Assembly: GCF_000801105.2 (NCBI RefSeq)
Contig: NC_079514.1
Coordinates: forward strand, 45,078,515 to 45,142,514
Direction of reading: 5' to 3'
DNA from: Raphanus sativus
Lineage: Eukaryota > Streptophyta > Magnoliopsida > Brassicales > Brassicaceae
DNA: 64,000 nt
Below the pieces are notes generated by a model, which was given only the letters and a program-made list of their open reading frames with translations, ran no database searches and was not told where the DNA came from. Positions 44,094 through 55,374 of this stretch are shown here, one piece after another (position 1 is the first letter of the stretch; each line of letters opens with the position of its first letter). The position numbers were made by a program, and so were the translations under genes.

Positions 44094-44716
44094 TATTGTA
44101 CCAATAATCCACGTAGTATGGTAATCTTCCTAAGTACATAATCAGACATAAGATAGACGCATTAATATAATCGAGAAGAGAATTGATCACATATAAGAAA
44201 AGTAAAAAAGGAACAATGTGTAGAACAAAGAGTAGAATACATGAAAAATATTTAAATGAGGGAAAAAAAAAGAAGAAGAAGATTTAGGGTTAGGTCCTCC
44301 CATATTGCTTGTTACAAATGTTGAAATGTATATTACAAATAATTCAATATCACTTACAATTGTTTAACGCTTTCGTTTTGCAATGAATAATGAATAATTA
44401 AGTGTTTCCCTGTTTTAAAAGATTAGGAAAATATATTAAAATCAATTTACAGTGATTTTTATACTTAACCAAAAATCTTTTTTACTTTTTAGAATAAACA
44501 ATGAGCGACAAGTAACAAGCAAAAAATGTAAAAATATATATATATATAAACAAACAAACAAATGGTCAAAATGTTTAAAGCATGATTTTCATGCTGGAAA
44601 ATTATTAGCTAGTTAGTAATATAGGAAACAAAATTATTATTGAAAAAAATAAATAATACGAATTGATTTAGTTGTTATATAAAATGTTTTAAAATATAGG
44701 ATTAATAAAAATATGA

Positions 44717-45054
44717 TTAATTACGTATACCTATTAACTTACATGTAAGTTCAAACATAATTTTAATAGCAAACACATAGGAAATAAAATCCCAAGACAA
44801 TCTTCCGGGGTGTTTAGTAGAACCACGCAACATTCTTTTGTAATAATATTGAACTAAAATTTCTTCCCCGTTACTACGCAATCTGGAACTCTCCTAGCAT
44901 CTCTTAAACAGAGAAATTGATTTGGCAGAATTCATTCCTCTGAAACTGGAGCAAGCGAAACATCAGCATTACCTTTCGTATTTTGAGAAATCGATAGTAG
45001 CACTATCATCAATAACATGGTTAATATATACATTTTCTGCTTGTTCTCAAACAT
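44717..45054 (-). pseudogene. Family A copy 11: same lesions as copy 10
   Basis: Carries the TGA after SEE, the TAG after KKF and the one-base loss near the end, at the same positions as copy 10. The two copies were therefore duplicated after inactivation. Confidence 0.88.
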
Positions 45055-46564
45055 TTTTTAGTGTTTATAAAAATTTTAATTTGTTCTGTGGTTACTACTA
45101 TGAGATTTTTCTTGATATTTATAAATGTGTATGATCATGACATTTTTAGTAAATGAGATATGGGATGCTTTCATTTGATTTTTTACATATATGTATTAGT
45201 TATTTTAAACATCTTACCTTTCTTAGAAAAAATACAACAAATAACGCGAAATTAATAAATGTACTATTTAAATGGTATAAAATATATTATATTAACAATT
45301 TATGATATGCTCATTTATATATTGGTAAAATAATCGATTAAACTTTAGTAACATTACATATATGGTTTATTTTATTATTGAAACTATTTTTAAAATTTTA
45401 AAGAATCAATTTTATTCTTACATGCCTTCTTAAAGCCGTGTTATATTGTTAATAATATAAAATCTCTTATAATGCATATACATATGTGTAAAATTAATAT
45501 AATTTAATAATTTTATATTTGAAATGCTTTGAGCCAGTTTTAAATTTGAAAATTATACCAAATAGATTTAAAAAATCTGAAAAAATAAACTTTATAGTCT
45601 TCAAAAATTTCAATAGATAAGTATAGAAATTATGCAGTGTGTAACCATTTATTAAAAATATGTAAACTATAATAATTTCAAGTTATAGAAAAATAACCTA
45701 AAAGTACCACAAAGACATGTCATATATATAAAATCGTAAAAGTCAATCATCGGGTAGATAAGTTGTTGGGTGAAAAATGAAATTCACAAAATTAATGCAA
45801 GAGAACTGTAAATGAAACAACCAATTCGCACATAAACCAACACAATTCTATCACATCAATACTTTATTCTTTTTTGTATAAGTTAAACTATTAATACTAT
45901 ATAATTTCATAAAATAGTATATTTTTATATTACAATACTATATTGGAATAACTGAAATATAGATGTCTGCCTGCAATAAATTTATCCCATGCAAGTTAAA
46001 GTACTCATTCACTATTTACAAAGAACTACCCATTCACCCACATTATAATTACTTACTTACACATAAACTGTATCTTTTACTTTTAGTATATAAACCATAT
46101 TTATTCAATAAAGATATATTTCTTTAGAATAAATTAGATAAGCAAATATGGTATAGTTTCAACTCATCACTCGTGTATCATCTTTCGGTTCGGTTTCAAT
46201 CGGGTGAACATATGTTTTCTGACAATCTATTAATAATTTATATGTATTTAGATTTTATACATGTACAAAGAAACCATTATATTTTTCGTTTTAAATTTAC
46301 AATTGAATTATCATTATAATTTCTTAAAGTTTAATATAATTTTTTGAGATATAGTCAATTATTATATAAAAACGACACTTAAACTCTATAAAAGTTTTAT
46401 ATGCATTAATAATATAGTAAAACAGTATGAATGTCTAATTTCAAAAAACATTAACTAATTAACATACAAAAAGGTAAATTTAGAAATTAAAAAATGTAAA
46501 AAAAGTTTTTTTTTTAAAAATAGTAAACTATAATAATTTCAAGTTATAGAAAAATAATTTAAAA

Positions 46565-46717
46565 GTTTTACTGTACATATATTTCTCCAAAATATATAGT
46601 CTACATTGATCGGCTTCACACTGGAAGCAGTTGTTCGTCCTTACAAAGAACCTCCAACATTTTGAAGATAACTGAAAAATTCTGCATATACTTGGAAGTT
46701 TCCAATGGTTTTGCTTG
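46565..46717 (-). pseudogene. Family B copy 11, truncated by rearrangement
   Basis: Only the 3' part remains. At 46,717-46,720 the sequence jumps from B (ggttttgctt) straight into spacer that normally lies beyond the A gene (gtcacatcaat), so the A gene of this unit is missing. Confidence 0.75.
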
Positions 46718-47079
46718 TCACATCAATATTTATTCTTTTTTGTATAAGTTAAAGCTATTAATACTATATAATTTCATAAAATAGTATATTTTTATATTAC
46801 AATACTATATTGGAATAACTGAAATATAGATGTCTGTCTGCAATAAAATTTCCCATGCAAGTTAAAGTACTCATTCACTATTTACAAAGAACTACCCATT
46901 CACCCACATTATTATTACTTACTTACACATAAACTGTATCTTTTACTTTTAGTATATAAACCATATTTATTCAATAAAGATATATTTCTTTAGAATAAAT
47001 TAGATAAGCAAATATGGCATAATTTACAACTCATCACTCGTGTATCATCTGAGTTCAGTTCGGTTCGGGTGAACATATG

Positions 47080-48478
47080 TGATGTCTTGCATATTTGCAT
47101 TGTTTTAACCATTCATTCATAAGCATTTGCATCATATAGATTAGGATTTAGACATGCTTAGGTTGCATTTTGCATACATAAGTCTTTATCAGGTGTTGGA
47201 GTACCATATGGAGCATTTGGGATGCATTGGGGACTCAAAAGAGGCAAAAGGACTGATTTAGAATCGGCCAAAGCCACAGCGGCCTCACCCCAGCGAGTCC
47301 TGTCGGTCGCTGCGACTTCATCACCTGGAGCGGCCTCACCCCAGCGACCCCCACCACCCGCTGCGTCTTCATCATTCTGGAGCGGCTCCACCTCAGCGAG
47401 TCGAGCCAGTCGCTCGTCTTCTTTGCAGCGACCATGCGGAGCGACTCCACCCGCTCGCTGCGCCTCATCCCTTGGAGCGACCTCGAGCCAGCGACCCCGA
47501 CTGCTCGCTCGTCTTCTCCGCAGCGACCACCCGGAGCGACCCCGCCTGGTCGCTCCACACCCGTTCCATCTCGAAGTTAAACATTTTTCAGGGGCTTTTT
47601 AGTCATTTGTATGCACGTTTTTCTATGCAAATACCTAATGTTTAAGTATGATGTAGCCACCTTTTTGGCAGAGGATCTGGGATCTATTGAAGAACACAAA
47701 CTCTCTCAAGAAATTAATCTCTTTTTGGCTTGGTTTGGGATTGTTCTTGTGATCTCTCATCTATTTCTCTACATGATTAATCTGAAATCCATCATGGGTT
47801 TAAGAAGAATCATGGAGATTAGTGAGTAATCACCTTTTGAATTCATGGGTTAGGAGACTAAGGGTGATTAGGTTAGTTCTATGATGTTTTAGTGTAGATC
47901 ATGTCATCTCCTTGCTAGTAGAGTGATTTCAATACATCATTTGAGTAGGCCACTCAAAGGGTGATCTCTAGGCATTTCTCACCCGACAGGTGTTCGATGA
48001 AATGCCCGAGTCAACTCTCCTAGGCTTTTAGTGTACTTTGCCAAAGACATTTGTTGTTAAAGATGCTAAGATAGCTAATAGACCTGTTGTGACTGATTGC
48101 TTGCATGTTATTCAACCAAGGACACTTGATGTTTGAGATGTGTTAGCAAATGAGCATTCATCTAGACATAGAGCTTGCTTAGAATTGTGTTTAGGCTTAA
48201 GGTTGTTTGTTTGATCGTTTATTGTTCATCCTTAGTTCGAATCCTGATCACCCGAGGTCAAGTTCCTATACCCATGAGTTCTCCTTTCCAATAGCTTAAA
48301 AGTATCATTTTTATTGCTTTGCATTAGCTTTAATCATTAGTTTAGAAATCATCAAATCACTGGCTGCACTTAGATTAGGCAAATACTTGCATTCTCACTG
48401 CTTTGAGTCCCTCAGAACTGGTTCGACATTCATCACTATCCTACAACATTTGTTTTAGGAACTTTGAAATTCCTAACA
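47080..48478 (+). repeat. 5' LTR of the Athila element
   Basis: 1,399 bp, starting TGATGTCTTGCATATTTGCA and ending CCTAACA, six bases before the primer-binding site. It contains the GC-rich minisatellite listed next. Short frames inside it (such as 47,222-47,602) are products of that repeat, not genes. Confidence 0.85.
47262..47565 (+). repeat. GC-rich degenerate minisatellite in the Athila LTR
   Basis: About six imperfect units of 35-60 bp, each starting gagcg(g/a)c(c/t) and containing ccagcga and cgctcgtcttc or cgctgcg words. Strongly GC-rich within an AT-rich neighbourhood. Confidence 0.85.
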
Positions 48479-48609
48479 CCAAATTGGCGCCGTTGCCAAA
48501 TTCTGAGTTTGATTTGAACATTGAGATTTAGTCATTTGCTTGAGACTAAGTCATTTTTATTTTTGTAAGTTACTGATTCTCTTCTTCACTCTTTGTGATT
48601 TTCAGGTGT

Positions 48610-49107
48610 ATGAACTTGAGGAGCAAGGGTACATCGAACCTTGTTCCAAGAGCCGTAGACATCAGAGCTTTAGAGAGAGAGTGTGCTAGAAAGAGAAGAG
48701 AAGAAGAGCAACAGGCTCAACTGCAGACACTGGAAGCTGCAATGGAAGAACAACAAAATCCTCAGAACCCCAATGGAGTTAACAATCTTCCACCCCAAGG
48801 GGCACAACAGCGAGCAGCTCGCCCCATTGGCACTTATGACCGCCCCAACATCCATGGTCCTAGACTTGGAATCCGAGCACCAGCTGTGGCTGCTAACAAC
48901 TTTGAGATCAAGTCAGGACTGCTCAACTGCATAGAGAACAACAAGTATCATGGTCTGGCTGTGGAGGACCCATTTGATCACTTGGATAAGTTTGACAGCT
49001 ACTGTGGTATGTCAAAGACTAATGGTGTGTCAGAGGATGCTTTAAAGCTCAAGCTATTCCCCTTCTCTTTGGGGGATAAGGCACGTCAGTGGGAGAAGTC
49101 TCTACCA
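48610..49107 (+). CDS. Athila gag, partial (runs into the gap)
   Basis: ATG at 48,610 (MNLRSKGTSNLVPRAVD). After a charged coiled-coil stretch (RECARKRREEEQQAQLQ) comes the capsid core: FEIKSGLLNCIENNKYHGL, DPFDHLDKFDSYC, KLKLFPFSLGDKARQW. This is the retrotransposon gag domain of Athila elements, which forms the virus-like particle. The last codons meet the N run at 49,108. Confidence 0.85.
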
Positions 49108-49207
49108 NNNNNNNNNNNNNNNNNNNNNNNNNNNNNNNNNNNNNNNNNNNNNNNNNNNNNNNNNNNNNNNNNNNNNNNNNNNNNNNNNNNNNNNNNNNNN
49201 NNNNNNN
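49108..49207. other. Assembly gap (100 N)
   Basis: Exactly 100 N, a conventional placeholder for a gap of unknown length. The sequence to the right is array spacer rather than Athila, so the sides are not contiguous. Confidence 0.98.
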
Positions 49208-49984
49208 AACAACCAATTCGCACATAAACCAACACAATTCTATCACATCAATACTTATTCTTTTTTGTATAAGTTAAACTATTAATACTATATAATTTCA
49301 TAAATAGTATATTTTTATATTACAATAACTATTTGGAATAACTGAAATATAGATGTCTGCCTGCAATAAAATTTATCCCATGCAAGTTAAAGTACTCATT
49401 CACTATTACAAAGAACTACCCCATTCACCCACATTATAATTACTTACTTACACATAAACTGTATCTTTTACTTTAGTATATAAACCATATTTATTCAATA
49501 AAGATATATTTCTTTAGAAAAAATAGATAACGCAATATGGTATAGTTTTCAAGCTCATCACTCGTGTATCATCTTTCGGTTCGGTTCAAATCGGGTGAAC
49601 ATATGTTTTCTGACAATCTATTAATAATTTATATGTATTTAGATTTTAATACATGTACAAAGAAACCATTATATTTTTCGTTTTAAATTTACAATTGAAT
49701 TATCATTATAATTTTCTTAAAGTTTAATATAATTTTTGAGATATAGTCAAATTATTTATATAAAATCGACACTTAAACTCTATAAAAGTTTTATATGCAT
49801 TAAATAATATAGTAAAACAGTATGAATGTCTAATTTCAAAAAACATTAACTAATTAACATACAAAAAGGTAAATTTTAAAATAAAAAATGTAAAAAAAGT
49901 TTTTTTGATTAAATTAGTAACTTTATAAATTAAAATTTCATAGTCCCAACATTAATAATTTATAAAGGTTTTACTGTACATATA

Positions 49985-50391
49985 TTTCTCCAAAATAATA
50001 GTCTACATTGATCGGCTTCACACTGGAAGCAGTTGTTCGTCCTTACAAAGAACCTCCAACATTTTGAAGATAACACGACAAAATCTGCATATACTTGGAA
50101 GTTTCCAATGTTTGCTTGTAAAATAAAAGATTTGTGATGTACTAAGAAGCTAGAGAGCGAAATAGATTATACACTCGAACAAATGGATGTTATTAAAATT
50201 AGAGATGATATGCACAAATAAATAGAAAAGAGATGATATGTGAACCATTCTAATCCAGTCGCAAAAGAGAAACTTATGCACACGAACATTATAACAGTTT
50301 GTTGTAAAACTTCCCAAAACATAAGATATGCTTTCAATATTGTACCAATAACCACGAGTATGGTAATCTTCCTAAGTACATAATCAGACAT
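49985..50391 (-). pseudogene. Family B copy 12, disrupted by small indels
   Basis: Same unit as copies 9-10, but several single bases are missing (gatgtactaag for gatgtgactaag; gattatacac for gatgtatacac), limiting the open frame to 50,167-50,391. The indels may be sequencing errors. Confidence 0.5.
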
Positions 50392-50956
50392 AAGATAGAC
50401 GCATTAATATAATCGAGAAGAGATTGATCACAATATAAAAAGTAAAAAAAGGAACAATGTGTAGAACAAAAAGTAGAATACATGAAAAATATTTTAAATG
50501 AGGGAAAAAAGAAGAAGAAGAAGATTTAGGGTAGGTCCTCCCATATTGCTTGTTACAAATGTTGAAATGTATATTACAAATAATTCAATATCACTTACAA
50601 TTGTTTAAACGCTTTCGTTTTGCAATGAATAATGAATATTAAGTGTTTCCCTGTTTTAAAAAATAGGAAAATATATTAAAATCAATTACAGTGATTTTTA
50701 TACTTAACCAAAAATCTTTTTTACTTTTTAGAATAAACAAAGAGCGACAAGTAACAAGCAAAAAAATGTAAATATATATAATTAAATAAACAAACAAAAT
50801 GGTCAAAATGTTTAAAGCATGATTTTCATGCTGGAAAAATTATTAGCTAGTTAGTAATATAGGAAAACAAAATTATTATTGAAAAAAATAAATAATATGA
50901 ATTGATTTAGTTGTTATATAAAATGTTTTAAATATATGGATTAATAAAAAATATGA

Positions 50957-51294
50957 TTAATTACGTATACCTATTAACTTACATGTAAGTTTAAACATAA
51001 TTTAATAGCAAACACATAGGAAATAAAAATCCCAAGACAATCTTCCGGGGTGTTAGTAGAACCACGCAACATTCTTTTTGTATATAATTTGAACTAAAAT
51101 TCTTCCCCGTTACTACGCAATCTGGAACTCTCCTAGCATCTCTTAAAACAGAAGAAATTGATTTGCAGAATTCATTCCTCTGAAACTGGAGCAAGCGAAA
51201 CATCAGCATTACCTTTCGTATTTTGAGAAATCAATAGTAGCACTATCATCAATAACATGGTTAATATATACATTTTCTGCTTGTTCTCAAACAT
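50957..51294 (-). pseudogene. Family A copy 12: same lesions as copies 10-11 plus extra indels
   Basis: Shows the TGA after SEE and the one-base loss near the C-terminus, plus further single-base gains and losses in the middle (cagaagaaattgatttgcag, tttttgtatataa). It is inactive as written. Some indels may be errors of low-quality assembly. Confidence 0.8.
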
Positions 51295-52795
51295 TTTTTA
51301 GTGTTTATAAAAATTGTAATTTGTTCTGTGGTTACTACTATGAGATTTTTCTTGATATTTATAAATGTGTTATGATCATGACATTTTTAGTAAATGAGAT
51401 ATGGGATGCTTTCATTTGATTTTTTACATATATGTATTAGTTATTTTAAACATCTTACCTTTCTTAGAAAAAATATACAACAAATAACGCGAAATTAAAA
51501 ATGTACTATTTAAATGGTATAAAATATATAATAACAATTTTATGATATGCTCATTTATATATTGGTAAAATAATCGATTAAACTTTAGTAACATTACATA
51601 TATGGTTTATTTATTATTGAAACTATTTTTAAATTTTAAAGAATCAATTTTATTCTTACATGCCTTCTTAAAGCCGTGTTATATTGTTAATAATATAAAA
51701 TCTCTTATAATGCATATAACATATGTGTAAAATTAATATAATTTAATAATTTTATAGTTGAAATGCTTTGAGCCAGTTTTAAATTTGAAAATTATACCAA
51801 ATAGATTTAAAAATCTTAAAAAATAAACTTTATAGTCTTTAAAAATTTCAATAGATAAGTATAGAAATTATGCAGTGTGTAACCATTTATTAAAAATATG
51901 TAAACTATAATAATTTCAAGTTATAGAAAAATAAGCTAAAAGTACCACAAAGACATGTCATATATATAAAATCGTAAAAGTCAATCATCGGGTAGATAAG
52001 TTGTTGGGTGAAAAATGAAATTCACAAAATTAATGCAAGAGAACTGTAAATGAAACAACCAATTCGCACATAAACCAACACAATTCTATCACATCAATAC
52101 TTTATTCTTTTTTGTATAAGTTAAACTATTAATACTATATAATTTCATAAAATAGTATTTTTTTATATTACAATACTATATTGGAATAACTGAAATATAG
52201 ATGTCTGTCTGCAATAAAATTTCCCATGCAAGTTAAAGTACTCATTCACTATTTACAAAGAACTACCCATTCACCCACATTATTATTACTTACTTACACA
52301 TAAACTGTATCTTTTACTTTTAGTATATAAACCATATTTATTTCAATAAAGATATATTTCTTTAGAATAAATTAGATAAGCAAATATGGCATAATTTACA
52401 ACTCATCACTCGGTGATCATCTGAGTTCAGTTCGGTTCGGGTGAACATTATGTTTTCTTACAATCTATTAATAATTTATATGTATTTAGATTTTATACAT
52501 GTACAAAGAAACCATTATATTTTTCGTTTTAAATTTACAATATAATTAACATTAATTTCTTAAAATTTAATATATTTTGGTAAAATTTAGTAAAATTATA
52601 TATAAAACGAGACTTAAACTCTATAAAAAATTTATATGCATTAAATAATATAGTAAAAATAGTATGAATGTCTAATTTTCAAAAAATTAACTAATTAACA
52701 TACAAAAATATATTAAAAAAAATCTAAACAAAGTTTTTTTGTAATTTAGTAACTTTATAAATTAAAATATCATAGTCCCAACATTAATAATTTAT

Positions 52796-52857
52796 AGATT
52801 TTTTGCTGTATATATATTTCTCAAAAAGATATAGTCTACATTGATCGGCTTCACCCT
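52796..52857 (-). pseudogene. Family B remnant at the right edge of the array
   Basis: The anchor cattgatcggcttcaccctg ends abruptly at about 52,857, where unrelated AT-rich DNA begins. This marks the right border of the tandem array. Confidence 0.75.
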
Positions 52858-53137
52858 GATTTAGTAACAATTAATAAAATAAAATAAAATATATAAATAA
52901 AATGTTTATATATGAATAATATCGAATATAAAATATAACTAAAAATATTATAGAATTACATAATATATAACTCTAAAATTATTTATATAAAACTTCTGTA
53001 ATAGTACTAAAAATATATATTATAAAATAAATAATATATCAACTCTACAGTTTTATCATCCTCTTTTCTTAATTTTTGGTATAATCTTATCAATTTATAC
53101 TTTACAATATTCAATTATCCGTAGTTTATATAATACG
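52858..53137. other. AT-rich spacer
   Basis: Low-complexity AT-rich DNA with no gene or repeat that I can name. Confidence 0.6.
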
Positions 53138-53640
53138 GTTCTATCCGCAAGCCGCCGAGTCAACGATCCCTAAAGCCACCGCTTCTTCTCCTCTGATCTT
53201 CTTCCCGCTCAACAACAGCTCCCTTAGACCTTACCATTGCCGCGAAGTAGTCCAGCATTGAGAGCCCGATGTCACCTCACTCATGTACAAAACCCCACGG
53301 TCTCTCCTCATGTAAACATAATCATGACTTAGCGCCAGCACGCATCAAGTTCAAGGCGGCGATCGTCGGCATTGAGGAGTGCCGCAACCACCAGCTTGAA
53401 TGATTCGACCATGTGTTGAAGCCGTTCTGTGGCGACCGTTTTGGATCCAGAGGATTGGGCCCATGCGAGATCGAACCCCTTGGAGAAGAATTTTCCGTGA
53501 CCAGTGGTGATTAGACTTGGCTTCATGGAGAAGCCAGATGATGCAGTTGATTGCGTCCGGGTGGAACCTGTGCTCGTCGTCGCCGGTTAAGGTTAAGAGG
53601 AAGATATTGCACGCTTCTCTAATGTGCACATGGTGAGCGA
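53138..53640 (-). pseudogene. Delta3,Delta2-enoyl-CoA isomerase (ECI/crotonase) pseudogene
   Basis: Minus-strand pieces match plant peroxisomal enoyl-CoA isomerase, which shifts double bonds during beta-oxidation of unsaturated fatty acids: NIFLLTLTGDDEHRFHPDA, then after a frameshift TGHGKFFSKGFDLAWAQSSG and RLQHMVESFKLVVAALL, then SHDYVYMRRDRGVLYMSEV, GLSMLDYFAAM and RELLLSGKKIRGEEAVALGI. At least three frameshifts occur, and the oxyanion-loop region after VVAALL is deleted. Plant ECI genes are largely intronless, so intron absence does not prove a retrocopy. Confidence 0.85.
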
Positions 53641-54305
53641 GCGGAGGATTAGGATCGGTGATGATTGTTTAAATGGTTTTTAGATTTTGGTTTTTTGTTT
53701 TTGGCTTTTAGTTTTTAGTTTTCAGATTTTGGTTTTTCATTTTTGGTTTTTGATTTTGCAGTAGATTTTAGATTTTTGAAAAACACGATTGGTGATTTAG
53801 ATTTTAATTTTTGGTTTCTGATTTTACTTTTTGAATTTTGAATTATTTTAGATTTTTTTCTTCTATAATAATTTATTTATTTTTAAATCTATACACTATT
53901 TTAAAAAACTTGACTTAACATTTATTTGCAAATATTAAAATTATTAATAGAATAATATACCATATTTTCAATAAAATAATACATATATATTTTTAGCAAC
54001 ATGTGTAAATTTACAATAAAGTAAATGTTAAAGTTTAAGTTAATTTTATTGATATGTTTTTGAAAAATGTTCTTAACATGAATATAAATGAATTTTATTG
54101 ACAAGTCTAGTTATATGTAAATTAGTTGTCAATGTTCTTCTTTCTCACTGAACACAAATCATTGGTGAATTACATGTAAATTATATCTATTATATTTTAA
54201 TAAATATAGAGATTTAAAATGTAGTACACACAGTGAATAGATTATTAGTTTGTGATTTGTATACATGTGTTTTGTAGATTAAACGTAGATTTTTATAGTA
54301 GGTGT
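53641..54305. other. T-rich low-complexity and AT-rich spacer
   Basis: 53,665-53,850 is a degenerate run of tttttggttttt/agattttgg words. The remainder is AT-rich without a gene. It ends in ggtgt, the target site of the copia element. Confidence 0.7.
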
Positions 54306-54807
54306 TGTGAAAGCTTGGGCTTAGTCAATCAGATTGGGCCTGCGATAACAGAATACAGCATGGGCTGTGTCACTCTCTGAAGCCCACTCCAGCATTGCTT
54401 ATACCTAGTCACACACATTATATAAGACGTCATTAGTTGTGTGATTAGGTTAAGGCAAGCAAAAGGAAACCTACAGTTTACGGCAACAAGGATCAAGTCA
54501 ATCAGGTGGACAGCAAGAGGCAACAACACAAGATCAATCACTTAGGCTTAAGTCTATTGTATCTAAGGGTTTGTTGGTATCCTCTAGCTAGGAATATTTG
54601 ATCATATTGTAAACTATTATCTAGCACACTGATTTGGTGTAGCTAGAGACTCTTTGATCTAGTGGATTTTGGGAGCAGAAGTTCTCCCACGAGACGTACC
54701 GCACCGAGGGCCGGGAACTCGTTAAATCTCTTGTGTCTTTATATTCAGTACTAGACCTAGATCAAGTTAACTTCTAACCTAAGTAACCTAAGCTAATTAT
54801 CTCTACA
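54306..54807 (+). repeat. 5' LTR of the copia element
   Basis: 502 bp. It contains tatataag at about 54,419-54,426 as the likely TATA box. The open frame on its minus strand (54,329-54,541) is duplicated in the other LTR and is not a gene. Confidence 0.96.
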
Positions 54808-54882
54808 AGTGGTATCAGAGCTTCCGGTTAACATCAAGGTTGCTTAGGATAGAGAGAGGAGGTTTATGATCAGTACCTTTCG

Positions 54883-55374
54883 ATGGTGAAATCGAAGGAA
54901 CGTATTGAGATAGATCGGTTCGAGGGCGATGGTGATTTCGCATTATGGAAAGTGAGGATGCTTGCTCATTTTGGAGTCCTCGGGTTGAAAGCAATTCTCA
55001 CGGATGAGAAGCTACTCAAAGATGACTCGGATGCTAAGAAAGAGCCTGAGTCAACATCGAAGGACGCAGCAAAAGGACTCGCTGGAGTCATTGATCCTCC
55101 ACCGGAGATGGACCCTGCAAAATTCGAAAAATCAGAAAAGGCTAAGGATTTAATTGTGCTCAACGTTGGAAACAAAGTATTACGCAAGATCCAACACTGT
55201 GAAACTGCAGCAGCAATGTGGAGTACGTTAAACAAGCTATACACAGAGACTTCCCTACCTAACAGGATCTACCTCCAATTAAGGTTCTACACCTACAAGA
55301 TGAATGATTCTAAGTCTATTGACGAGAATGTGGACGATTTTCTGAAACTGGTGGCAGATTTGAGTAATTTGTAA
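54883..55374 (+). pseudogene. copia gag, N-terminal part, ended by an in-frame stop
   Basis: From ATG: RIEIDRFEGDGDFALWKVRM, a linker and the UBN2/gag helices (MWSTLNKLYTETSLPNRIYL, QLRFYTYKMNDSKSIDE). TAA at 55,372-55,374 interrupts a frame that continues in register (VEVSEEVQAILLLSSLPNKY). Gag forms the particle that packages element RNA. Confidence 0.88.

Larger units (their letters stand above)
47080..49107 (+). mobile_element. Athila-type Ty3/gypsy element, cut by the sequence gap
   Basis: A 5' LTR followed by a primer-binding site TGGCGCCGTTGCC (48,485, complementary to the 3' end of tRNA-Asp, as in Athila) and the start of gag, which runs into 100 N. It is inserted after gaacatatg of an array spacer. 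pol and the 3' LTR are not represented. Confidence 0.88.
14357..52857 (-). repeat. 38.5-kb tandem array, about 2.9-kb units carrying secreted six-Cys genes
   Basis: The anchor word cattgatcggcttcac recurs near 14,932, 18,463, 21,581, 24,463, 26,581, 29,483, 32,373, 35,238, 38,121, 43,763, 46,606, 50,007 and 52,839. Typical spacing is 2,830-2,910 bp. Longer or shorter steps are explained by a Helitron, a MuDR element, an Athila element, a sequence gap and internal deletions. Each unit holds (in + coordinates) the B ORF, a t/a-rich spacer, the palindrome agcatgattttcatgct, the A gene and a 1.8-kb spacer. Everything is in the same orientation except the inverted piece at 16,847-17,130. The array is a head-to-tail segmental amplification. 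Confidence 0.95.

Noticed and set aside
47222..47602. 126-codon + strand frame and overlapping minus frames in GC-rich DNA.
   Set aside because: Created by the degenerate minisatellite in the Athila LTR; low-complexity Ser/Arg/Pro composition in all frames.
14357..52857. CRISPR-like or centromeric satellite interpretation of the repeats.
   Set aside because: Units are 2.9 kb with genes and plant transposons; neither spacing nor composition fits CRISPR or a 160-180-bp centromeric satellite.
54329..54541. 70-residue minus-strand frame, present twice (also 60,187-60,399).
   Set aside because: It lies within the copia LTR and is duplicated only because the LTR is.
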